A stretch of DNA of 64,000 nt from Fulvia fulva. Taxonomy: Eukaryota; Ascomycota; Dothideomycetes; Mycosphaerellales; Mycosphaerellaceae. The stretch's first letter is position 1. Every line of letters starts with the position of its first letter. The notes under the pieces are model-generated. The model ran no database searches. It was not told where the DNA came from and saw only the letters and a program-made list of their open reading frames with translations. A program made the translations under genes and the position numbers. This document shows, piece by piece, positions 10,127 through 20,741 of this stretch. Location of the stretch: the NCBI RefSeq assembly GCF_020509005.1, contig NC_063012.1, positions 9,486,001 through 9,550,000 of the forward strand. The letters are read 5' to 3'.

Positions 10127-12825
10127 CTAGGCGTTAGCTTGCTGCAATAGCCTTGGATCCACAGTCGCAGTGCACTGCTGAATCTTTGCATCGCCCATAC
10201 TAGTCGAGATGCCGCTCCTCTTGTCTAGGATCGACATTGCCACTGCTCCGCCTTGGATGATGTTGCCAACGTGCTGATGATCAAAGTGCACACTAGCAAG
10301 CTCTGGCAGAATCTTGAGCAAGTTCAGTGGCCCAGAGTGACTGCTCCCGGTCGAGACACCGAACGCCCCGTACGCACTCCACTGATCCATACGTTGTCGT
10401 TGCAGCTTACAGCCATCATAGACTCCTGAGTGGCATATGATCACCACTTTTGCCCAGCCTTTCATGATTGATGTCTGCTTTGCCTCGCCCAAGCCGTCGA
10501 TATCGCTTCGTAAGGCGATATGGATTTGGCCATAAATGGTGTGAAGTTGTACGATACTGTTATCCCGCTTTCCGGATTGCGCCATAGATTCCTGCTGGTC
10601 GGCAACAAGCACGGCTGTAAGAGAGCTGTTGCGAATCGCCCTTGCTCGTTCTGCAAGCATCTGATCAACCTGAGATCGATCATAGGCTCCTTCTCTGATA
10701 CCCTCGATGATACTGGGCTTCATTCGCATATATCCGGCGGTCATAGCTTTACTCTGGAAGTACTTGCAATCGACTTGGCGGAAGCTACTCGCGTCGCTCA
10801 TCCTTCTGCATGCTCCTGGATAGTTCGGAGACGTTGGCGACAGACCGGCTGCTCCACTTCTGCTGCGGTATAACAGATCCATTTGTGGTCGCGTATCGTA
10901 CCTCCCCACTGTCGAGCCACTAAGTCCCGTCTGGCGTAGCGGCACATCGCTTATGGAGCTGACAGATTCCGCGTACTGTCGACCTCGCACGTCATTTGAA
11001 GACAGATCTGATTGACGGCTGCTTACGGACGTCGTGTCACTCACGATTGAAGCGGCCCTGTGCGTTGAATGGCCGCCTGTCGTTCGCAGCGTTGAGGATG
11101 ATGTCTGGCGGCTTGCGTAGGGTGTAGAATCTGGGTTGTGTATCGGTTCAGCGTCTCGCTGCTTTGATTGCCTCCATGTGGCCGGATTGTAGAACGATCG
11201 CTTTCTCTCTTTGACTGTGGCTTGAGGGACCGGGTCGGCCGCGCTTATGCTGTTCATCTTGGCGACATGTGTTCGAACGTCATCACCGTCGCCGCCAGAG
11301 CTCGACTCTGCTATCGACGGGCTAGTCTGCATCGCGACAGGCTGGATCTCGGGTAGGGTGAGGTTCCCAAACATGCTCTCGAGCGACTCTCTTTCGGCAT
11401 CAGGTACAGTCTTCATGTAAATTTTGGCGCGATAGTCATTCCCTTGCAGTTCGTAAACACGAGCCATGAGTGCCACCGACCTATAGTAGTCATCGTTCGT
11501 CTTACCCAGGAGCCGGCGCCGACCTTGTAGTGCGTTCTCGCAGTACAGTCTGGCTTGATCGAGCTTGTTCAGCTTGACACAGACCTGCGACAGTAGATGA
11601 CCGGCTTCGCATACTTGAAGGAGTTGCTCATCCGGCCTTTCCACAAGCTGTGACGAGTCGTCTATCACGCTTGTAAGACTGGCTTCTACTTCGACGGGCT
11701 CCAAGGTGTGATAAGCGCAAACGCTAAGCATGAAGCGTAGATCCCACGTGTCGCATATCTTCTGGCGCTTCGCAGGTAGCTCGCGAACGATCTTGAGCGT
11801 TTCGCGTAGGTAAGAGCTTGCTTCTTGGTGATCTCCAGCTTTGAAAAGAGACTTGCCCCACCGTCTTCCACGATCTTGTTCATGATGTTGCTAGTATCGC
11901 CTGGCGGTTCTGTAGATAGCGGTGGTTGGCGGGCAGGAACGATATCACCGTTCAAGCTGGGAGAAGCTACAGATGAATGTCGTACGACACTGGTCGAGCG
12001 GGATATGATCGCATCGATCGCGGAGATGTCCTGCATCCACTCTGCTATGTTGATGCCTCGGGGTCCTGACATTCCATGGTCGCCACCTAGAAGAGATCCG
12101 CTTGCTTGACTTTTATTGTAGAGGCTCTCACCGTCGACAGTGATACCTTCACTCAATGCCAGCACATCGTCCTCGCTGGCTCGCACCTTGGTCGGGGTAC
12201 CGGCACGCTCAAGTCGAAGGGCTTTTAGTTGCTCCATACACTCTTCCGTCCGGCTAAGTAGCATACGAAGCTGTTGGTCAGCCTTCTTTGGTGCGAGATA
12301 GCATATTTCGCTACACGACATGTTAGCTGCAAGATATTTGATCAGCGGTAGAACGACTTGCATTGCCACTGTTTGCAAGATAGTCTGTAAGCTGGCCGTA
12401 TGAGACCGGATCCTGTTTCTAGCTTCGCCGATGTCCTTGGTCTGCATGTTGAGCTTCACCTGTCTCCAGGCTTGGGCAAACGCATTCGAGCCGTCTTTCA
12501 CCAAGCCCGCGATGGCTGCTTCCAACTGGTCGACACTCTTCTGGCTGTCGACCACTTGCGCCTCGACACAAGCCCATAGCTTAGCGCGACTCTCGCTGGG
12601 CTTCGTAATTTCATGATCGAAATTCTGCACAATATCGCGTAGGCGTTCATCCACAAGAGTGCAAGCACCACTCAGCGCTTTGATCTCGGCGACCAGTCCG
12701 CCGACAGTCTGATCAATGACTTTGACGTCGTGGAAGAACATGTACAGAGCTTCTCCGACAGTCCAGGCGGCCTTGGCAGTGGTTGCAGCTGACCCTGCGA
12801 TGGAGAGAACGGTGACTGGATCCAT
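10127..12825 (-). CDS. PigL_N/STAND-type N-terminal domain protein with TPR-like middle
   Basis: The first frame runs from the ATG at 12825 (MDPVTVLSIAGSAATTAKAAW). This is the helical opening shared by fungal proteins with the PigL_N or STAND N-terminal domain, which in NLR-like fungal proteins is the signalling domain. About 290 residues in, the frame must change to the one that ends at 10127. That frame is open from about 11894 and reads KSLFKAGDHQEASSYLRE, then helical hairpins (RPDEQLLQVCEAGHLLSQVC, LDQARLYCENALQGRRRLL) that look like tetratricopeptide units. An intron with donor GTGATA and an acceptor near 11872 fits the phase, but other joins are possible. The C-terminal 300 residues are Ser-rich with no recognised domain. 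No NACHT or NB-ARC P-loop is seen, so if related to NLRs it lacks the nucleotide switch. Confidence 0.6.
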
Positions 12826-13524
12826 GTTGTCTGGACTTAGTGCTGATCTGCACTGAAGGAGTGTTTGCTGAGACCTGCGTTCGAGTTGGGGGTCATTAGT
12901 ACAACGCCAGACCGCGAGTGGAGCTGTGCCGTGAACATGCTCTACATCCTGAAGAAGAGATAGCGTCGGTCGCCCGAACGGATTGCGGCTATGTTCAGCT
13001 CATGATGCCGTCCCGCAGCAGCCACACTGCTCAGACAGGTTAGTGCCGTGCTAGACTACGCGAGGTGAAGCACTGGCAGCAGGATGCCGTTTCTCATCTG
13101 GCACAAGTCGACACAGCATGCAGTGGCGACGCAGCTACTGCCATCACATATCGTCTGACATCTGTGGGTGACAGTCCTCGTGCAGTGCCAATTTCCTGCA
13201 TCGAATAGCCACGAAGAAGTGATCTCCGCAACGAGCTGATGCAGATCACCTTTAGTGATCGACGAGCGGCTGAACCAGATGTCCGCATTAGAACCAAAAC
13301 GCTCTATGCCTGATGTTGCTGCAACATCCACCTGAGGGCATGGCACTGCAGGTTGATGGAAGTTGATGGTCGTTGATGCAGGAACAGGACTCTGACAGCT
13401 AGGCAGATTTGGCAGTCCGCCTTGTCGGAGGTCGGCCTCTTGAACCTGAGGACGAATCGGGACTTGGGTGAGATACCGCTGCTCTGGTGTCTATAATCTT
13501 CAATATCACCACAACTTTCCCCTT
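12826..13524. other. Intergenic, about 700 bp
   Basis: Lies between the 5' end of the PigL_N-like gene and the 3' end of the flavin monooxygenase gene. Short minus-strand frames at 13056-13346 have no support. No repeats noticed. Confidence 0.5.
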
Positions 13525-15194
13525 TTAATTTATCGATGTAGTTTCAAATCCCTTCCAGTCTTCCAACGCACTCACGCAAGCCTTGTGCCATGCTGGAATT
13601 CCACCCGCATAAATGAGCATCTCCTGCTTCTTGCCTTCGACGTTGGCACCCATCCACCAGCTCGGGGTGTCTACGATAAGAGTCTTGCTCGCGAGGTCTA
13701 GAGTATGCTTCCTCCACGCCTCTTCCTCTTCCCTCTTTGGCTCGACGCTGCGAATCTTCTGTTCTCTCTGCTTCTCAAGAACGTCAACGATCCACTCGAC
13801 TTGGAGCTCGAGGAATGGCGGGCCGTTGGTGAGGGAGGTAGGAGCCTGGGGGCCATAGATCATAAACATATTTGGGACTAAGAATCGTTAGCATGCTCTT
13901 CGACCCAGCTCTCTCGTTGCGCGCAGTACTTACATCCATTGGCAATCATACCAAGATGCGTGATGACACCGTCCTTCCATTTCTCGTCGAGGTCGATGCC
14001 CTCTTTGCCCTTGATACCCATAGTGCGGAGCCCGCCAGTGACAGCATCGTATCCAGTGCAAAGCGCGATGATGTCGACTTCATATACCTTGCCATCTTTG
14101 GTCCTGACCCCATTCGCCGTCACTTCCTCAATGGCCGAGTTTGTGATATCAACGTTCGCTTGATCGCACATCTCGTAGTAATCCTGTTCAAGCGACGGTC
14201 TCTTAGTGCTGATCCAGTACGGCATATCCTTAGGTGCTAGTATGTCGGCTTTCCGAGGATCGCTGATTCGCTCTCTGGTCTTCCTACACCAGTACTTGTA
14301 GGCCTCTCGGTTCGCATCCTTGCTGAGGATTGTGTCGGAGAAGCCACCTTGCGACCAATTGAACCCCCCACGCTTCCAAAGCTCGTCCCACGTCTTCATC
14401 CGTTCCTCATCGGAGACGTCGAAGGTGTTCTTGCCATTTCCAACGATTGGCAGGCCGGTCCTAGTTTCACGACACGCCTTGAAGACATGCTGGATGTGAG
14501 ACTTGTTGGCATAAATCTCCTGCTCGGAAATCTGTCGTTGACGCATCGGAATGGCGAAGTTGGGAGTTCGGATGAACTGCACAACTTGGTCGGCTACTTT
14601 GGCAGCCTCTTGGACGACTTGAATGCCGGTGCTGCCTGCGCCGATGATCGCCACCCGCTTGCCTTCCATCTCTACGCCTTCTTCTGGCCATGCTGCGGAA
14701 TGATGCATGGCACCCTTGAAAGTGTCAAGACCCTTGATCTTGGCGATATTGGGCTTGAACGACGTTCCTGTGGCAGCCATAAGCCATGTGCTTCGATACT
14801 GCTGACCATCGCGGGTCGTCACCAGCCAGACTCCCGCCTCTTCCTGCCAGACTGCTCCTGTCACCTGAGTGTTAAGCACACAATCTTGGGACAGCTTCCA
14901 GACCTCATCGACATGTTCGAAGTAGCTTCTTAGCTGTTTGTATTCAGGGAAGCGCTCAGTCCAGTTCCATGTGCTCCAGATGTCAGGATCGCTATAGCCA
15001 TAATACGGAAGCTCGCAGTCCACTCTCGCGCCTGGATAGCAACTCCAAGCCCATACACCTCCAAGTCTGGCACCTGCCTCCAACAGTATCGTTGAGAAGC
15101 CTCGGTCTCGCAGCAGCTTCAAGAGATAACAGCCTCCGAATCCTCCTCCCACGATCGTGACGTCTCGGTCGATGATGTTTGCTGTTGCCGGCAT
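13525..15194 (-). CDS. FAD/NADPH monooxygenase, Baeyer-Villiger type
   Basis: Two exons (15194-13934 and 13877-13525, intron of 56 nt with GTAAGT, branch-like GCTAACG and TTAG) give 537 residues. Residues 12-21 are the FAD Rossmann motif (TIVGGGFGG). F159-P170 (FKGAMHHSAAWP) fits the Baeyer-Villiger fingerprint FxGxxxHxxxWP. Residues 185-190 (GAGSTG) are the NADPH-binding glycine motif. The enzyme would use NADPH and O2 to turn ketones into esters or lactones, and is expected in the cytosol since no targeting signal is visible. The splice restores IANGFPNMFMIYGPQ, the conserved strand seen in cyclohexanone and phenylacetone monooxygenase-like proteins. The natural substrate is unknown. No partner pathway genes flank it. 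Confidence 0.92.
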
Positions 15195-16419
15195 CGTGAA
15201 GTCCTCTGAAGAATTGTACGAAGGTGAGAGAGAGGTGTAACGACGATGGAATAAGTAGATGAGAGGATGTGGGAGAAACTACTTGGTCTTGAAAAAGAGT
15301 CCTGTGCCTTGATCAGCAGAGATGTCCATAATCTGGAGCTCTGAATTCTTGACCGAGGTCATTACAATGGCTCTCGACCCTACCATAGCGGCAATACGCG
15401 CCACGGAGGACGAGTAGCTAGACTGTTTGTGTGTTGGCTTTCACCTTGCAGCTTGGACGGGAAGTGGCAATTGCCGAGTGTGCCATCCCGATGCAGCAAT
15501 CCGTGTCCGTTTCCGAGTTATGCCTAGTGGACAGACTCGCCGGGATGCAGGGCAAAGAATCAAAGTAATATGTTGACTCCGTAACCACCCACCACCAGTG
15601 TCTTGCGAGTAGACAGGAGTATCAGCTTCATTGGCAGTCGTGTCCCTAGCCTACAATGGCGCATAGGCTGGTCGTCCAACCTCACTGCTGCCCGTACGAG
15701 GGCGGAGCAGGTTGTCGAAATCGCAAGCGCAGCCGTAGTCAGCATCATAGTGGCATGCAAGGAGTACATTGGGCGGAACATGTTTGCAAACAATGTAATC
15801 ATGGTCGTGATGGACTACATGTAGCAAATGAGACGGAAAGATGTGCTCCGGAATTAGGAGGGAGGAAGGAGCGTCGTTGCCAAGACTTGGCCGCCCCTGT
15901 CATCTCTCCCGAGCAGCCGATAGTTCTATCGATATCGATATCGATCTCAACCTCACCTCGCACCTGCTTTCTCTTTCTCTTCATCTTAGACACATCTTAT
16001 TTGACCCTTCGTTCGCCATCAAGCTGCATCACATAGGGAACTCTGTCATACGGCAGTGTCTCTGCAATTCCTACTTCAATGGTGCTATTGTACGCATCTC
16101 CGTCAGCCAGCTATTGTTCAGTCGACAATACAAGCTCACTTGAGCAATGGCGGCACCGCATTGTCGTGGTCGACAATAGTAGCTCTCGCGCCTCTGCAAG
16201 TATCCTACAAGCATCCTACATTACTTCTCATGTCTCAACTTTTCCAGACTTCTACACTCATACCACAAAGACTGACAGTTTCTTTGTCTGCTTACCTCTT
16301 ACCCTGCTCGTCTAGCAATTCCCCCCATCTCTCGACATCAACGACAAAGACTTCGACCGGATCTGTACACTTATCACGTTATACTCGTACTCCGACCAAA
16401 ATCAAAGCTTTCAACAGCG
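15195..16419. other. Intergenic, about 1.2 kb
   Basis: Divergent spacer between the monooxygenase and the coiled-coil gene. Both strands carry short overlapping frames with no domain content. A small run of alternating GATATC/ATCGAT palindromes lies at about 15927-15945, followed by pyrimidine-rich DNA that may belong to the promoter of the gene at 16420. Confidence 0.5.
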
Positions 16420-18095
16420 ATGGACTGGCTCCATGCTCGCCTTCCGACTTGGCTGCAGTGGCGGGACCATCAAGCCGATGCTGGGAATGCCACAAGACAT
16501 CCATTGGACGATCTCGCGCAGGAGTCATCCCTTCTTCTCGATGCGGTTGCGCAGAGAGAAACTGGTCAGAGCACGCGCCTGGCGACGAGACGACTTGGCG
16601 GTAAGGCCGCTTTCAGTCCTCCAGGCATCAAAACTGCGGAGACATTTGTCGACGTCTTGTCTCAGATCTGTATGTACGAAGTCAAGCGTAAGGACCTGGA
16701 CGAAGAGCTCGTGAACCGTACGTTGGCCACTTCTTCCACGCTGCGTTGTGACTGACAAACATGACAGTGGAGCAGCAGGCCCGCATTCGGCGCCGCATCG
16801 CAGACATTCGGACAGAAGAAATCGCTATCCTCTCGGCACGAGACATTCCTGAGCTGCAACAGTACCTCGAAGATATACAAACGGATTGTGCATCACATCA
16901 TGAGGCTTTAAGTTCTCTAACGGAGCAACTTGATGCTCGGAAAGTAGACCTCACTGGTTGTGCCAGAGCCCAAAAACATCTTCTTGGGCGTCTCTACAAT
17001 AATGCACAGCCTTTCCTCGATGCCAGCCAACAGTCTGGAACACTAGGACACTTTCGTCCTAGCCAGTCCTTTGAGATGAGATTGAGACATCTGGTGATCC
17101 TCCACGAAGTAATCTTGAAAAGTCAGGCGACAACGAAGATCCTTCAGCAGGACTTTCTTGACGCGAGTAGCACATTCCGGAACCGGGACTGCGACATGTC
17201 TGGGGATGAGTACGAAGCGCTCTCTGCATCTCTACGGCTAGCGAAAGACAGTTCTCTCGAGGCACAACGTCACCTGAACCTTCGGAAAGCAGAACAGAGA
17301 TCCCAGGAGACCAATTTCTTGCTTGAGGTTGTACTGCCAATGCTGGTAGAACAAGATCTTCTACAGTCTCCTCACTCTCCTGCCGCATCCTCGAACTACG
17401 ACGATCTGATAATCTTCAAGGACGAAGAGAGAGAACGACGACCATGCGACACCATCAAGCTAAGCGCAGGAGAGGGACGTGACATCGCTTCAAGCAATGA
17501 TCTATTGAAGAAGGTTGTGAAGAAAAGACGGATCATCTTCAAACGTCAGCGTAAAGTGGACTCCAGAAAGAAGGACCGCCAGAACAAAATGGCTCGTTTC
17601 CTTGTGCTGTACCCAACCTGCTCATTGGAGGCTTACAACGAAGCCTTCTCTGTTGAGAGTGCTTCTTATGAGGAGAAGCGTTTGTCAAATGAGCGGTGGC
17701 TGGACGTCCTCCGAAAAGAGTATACCGATCTGAAGGAGAAGGCCATCAAGGAAAACGTGGATCATTTACCACTATCACCAATGTCATTTGCCGAAAAGTC
17801 CGAGGATGATGATAACGATTCGATACGAGACGCGAACACCAAGAGTCGTACACGTGGTGGGCCCAGGATAGAAAAGAGAGTCCGTCGGTGGCAACGCAGA
17901 GTCGCCCGTCAGCCATCTGAAGAGCCACGAGAAGTGGAAGTGGCATCACTGAGAAGCATCACAGACTGGTCAGATGAGTATGAGACCACCGTCATGCAGT
18001 CGAATAAGAGGTGGGTGCAGCGGGAAGAGATGTACAAGGAAGCAATCAGAGACGCTTTGAAAAGAAGCGAGCCACAGACACCATTAGATACATAG
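16420..18095 (+). CDS. Coiled-coil protein, function unknown
   Basis: Two exons (16420-16717 and 16768-18095, intron GTACGT...GACAG of 50 nt) give 541 residues. After a basic N-terminus, most of the chain is charged and helical with heptad-like Leu spacing (residues about 75-210 and 280-390). There is a very basic stretch near KKVVKKRRIIFKRQRK and an Arg-rich patch (KRVRRWQRRVARQ) near the C-terminus that could serve as a nuclear signal or nucleic-acid contact. No catalytic motif was found. The splice gives ELVNLEQQARIRRR, keeping the helix uninterrupted. It is tail to tail with the acidic gene downstream, 52 bp apart. Confidence 0.65.
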
Positions 18096-18147
18096 AGAAG
18101 CTTTCTGCGCAGCGCGCAGGCCTTGACGTGCTTAAGCGAGACCCTCA

Positions 18148-19544
18148 TCATCCCCGAAGATCTGGGAAACGCATCAACAGCTTGGCACTTGGAGTCTCTG
18201 GCTGCATTTGCGCCTCACTCTTCCTCTTCCGGCCAGTGGTTCCAGCAGTAGCCACATCAGAACGCGCACCACTTCCAAGGCCAAACCCGTCAAATAGCCC
18301 GCGCACGTCGCTTGTGAAGGACTGGTCGAGGGCTGGCACCATCGCGAGATCTTTGTTGCGATCGGACCATTCAACCAAGGCTCCATCCTCCTCCTCCTCC
18401 CCGTCCTCCTCCTCTTCTTCATCGTCATCTTCGTCCTCGTGTTCCTCAGCTAAATCACCATCTTTCGCGTGCTCAATGATGATGTTTTCTTCCACCATCG
18501 CAAGACCTCCAATACGGCCCGACCAGTCAGCCAAGCCTCCGTCCTCGTCGTTCTCCTCGTCGTCGTCGTCCTCTTCTTCCTCCTCTTCGTCTTCGTCTCC
18601 ATCCTCGCCTCCGTCAGCCGATTCCTCATCGTCTACCTCTTCTTCGATCTCCATGGCGTTCACATCGCCTCCGACAGCCTCCAATTCCTTGTAAAAGGAC
18701 TTCACGCCGTCGAGCCAAGAGCGCGCGTATTTGCCCTGAACATCGCCCACGGAGCACGAGTTGCAGATCGACCGATAGCTTCGAGAGATGGCATGGATGT
18801 AGTCGGTGATATCCCAGGGTCCTAAACAGATATGCTGATGTGATTTACACACGACGCAGTAAAGAATAGTGTCCGCTGATACGACTTTGTCCACGGAATG
18901 CTTGAAGTTCACATGGTAGTCCCACGACAGTGTGCAAAGCTTTGTTGTGATCAAGTATTGAGGTTCCAAGCCTTTCCAATAACGCTTGCTGTTCTGCAGA
19001 AAAGTCAATGTCAGTGACACTCTTTTGATAGATGGCCGCTCGGGCATGATTCGAGGTAAGCCTGGGGTATACGTACCAGTATGAAGAGCTCATGTGGGAA
19101 GCGTGAAAGAGGAAACTCTTCCAAGTAGCTGCCATCGTTCATCACAGTCAAGGTGAGATCGGGTGCGAGGCGGATGATCTTTTTCACAGCGCGCGTCTGA
19201 TCGTCTCACTTCTCGTGTCCTCCTCCACCGCTGCTGGCTACAACCGGTCGAGTGACCTGCTCTTTGAAATCCGCGCCACCTGATTGCTCGTCGTGTCTGA
19301 CCTTTTGGTGGACATCAACTTCATCTCTGTGGTCGAAGGAGCTGGTGGATCTTCGGCATGGTTCTGGCTGTTCGATCTCTTCAAAGTACGTGATGTGTAC
19401 TGGCGATACAGGGGTGTCGTCTGCGTCGCTCTCATCATCGCTAGTATCATCGCTGCTGTATGAGGTTGTAGGCTTGCTGGTTTGCTTGCCTCGAGGTGGC
19501 GAACCACGATTGGTGGTGGGGGGAGAGGTAGTGCTGGCGGACAT
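18148..19544 (-). CDS. Acidic-repeat protein with CxxC...CxxC pair, function unknown
   Basis: Proposed three exons (19544-19210, 19128-19077, 18993-18148) encode 410 residues. The first intron begins with GTGAGA, which overlaps the apparent in-frame stop TGA at 19206. Removing it joins a Ser/Asp-rich N-terminus to YLEEFPLSRFPHELFIL. The second intron starts GTACGT and ends CTGCAG. Exon 3 has a folded section containing C175xxC178 and C206xxC209, likely a zinc site, then long Asp/Glu runs separating two copies of a motif (GGLADWSGRIGGLAMV and GALVEWSDRNKDLAMV). The tail is basic (TGRKRKSEAQ). If intron 1 is not spliced, the part after it could be a separate gene starting near 19150. A histone- or nucleic-acid-related acidic protein is possible, but no family is recognised. 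Confidence 0.5.
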
Positions 19545-20741
19545 GACGAGAAACGGCGACAAGAGTTCGAACAGTCGTGGTGAGTGATGACAGCAAGTCG
19601 TACGTCGGATGTATGTTTGAATTGTTGGTCGAAGTTCTGATGTGATGTGAGTATCTAGCGTGGAGTATTGAGGATTGTGTTTACGCGAAAGAGAAGCGCG
19701 TTTCGGATGTGGTTGAAATCGAGGTTCCCGAATGAATGCGAGCTGTCTCGCGCAATTGGCGTTGTCTTTACAGGACCCACATTCACGAAGTGAACAAAAG
19801 CTGATACATTTGTGAGTCAAGTGTGGGCTGAAGTAAGTTCAAGGTGAGGGGACTCGTCGCGAGAAACATTGGCGTTCACATGTGCCTGGACCCTGAATTC
19901 ACGCTTGCGCAATATTCCCATGGGCTCTTGACAAAAAAAAGGTCGCTGTGGTCTAAATGGCGAGAATGATTAGAGCCTGCACAAAACGCTCCGGGCACCC
20001 CAGGCCGAAGCAGTTTGTAGAGAGAGACGCGTCGTGTAACGCTTCCGCTTCTACATCCGTAGCAATCACTACGCTGCGAGAGCGCTGTCGTAGATACCTA
20101 AGGAGGTGACTCTGTAGTTGTACAAGCGGCCACCTCTTTGGTCAGGAGCTGTCGTCCCACAGCAGGCGGATGCCCCCATCGATATGCTAAATGACAATTA
20201 GACACTAATCTAGAATCGCGCACCACAGCCAAACTCGAGGATCTAACTGATAACCATAAGCACAGTCAAGCTGATGGACTTCTTCTTCGCTCGTCCAAGA
20301 CGGGAGTCTACTGGAAGTGTATCTATACAAGCCTGGCACTGACGAAATACAGTGGTCGACTAATACGATAACATCGAGAGTGTCAAACGTCTGAAATTAC
20401 CATTTCACCAGTGATGCTGAAGTGTTTATCGCAAGACAGCGCGCAAAGCGCGTCGCTCCGACCCACCTTCTCAGACATGAGCCGAGATGCATAGCACAGG
20501 CCGCAACGCAGAAGCTTGCTAAACATTGCAGAGAAGATCATGACTGCTGCCTGTAGCTTTCAAACAGTCCCAGATAACTTGTACTTAGCTGAAATGTCGT
20601 TTTACAGCATTACTATCACGATACAAAGGACTATATGACCGCGTTAACATACACTGGGCACTATCAAACATAAAATCATCACAACACTCCTACACAAACA
20701 ATGATGCCACTCCTCCAGATGGGTGTACCCTGCTTCCCTTA
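19545..20741. other. Intergenic, about 1.2 kb
   Basis: No coding signal beyond an in-frame upstream extension of the acidic gene's first exon to 19820, which is Cys-rich and probably leader. The part from 20000 to 20690 is stop-rich and slightly AT-richer than its surroundings. No repeats or tRNA seen. The last 50 bases are the 3' region of the giant gene. Confidence 0.5.

Noticed and set aside
15927..15945. GATATC/ATCGAT alternating palindrome run
   Set aside because: Short simple repeat with no spacing or context that suggests function.
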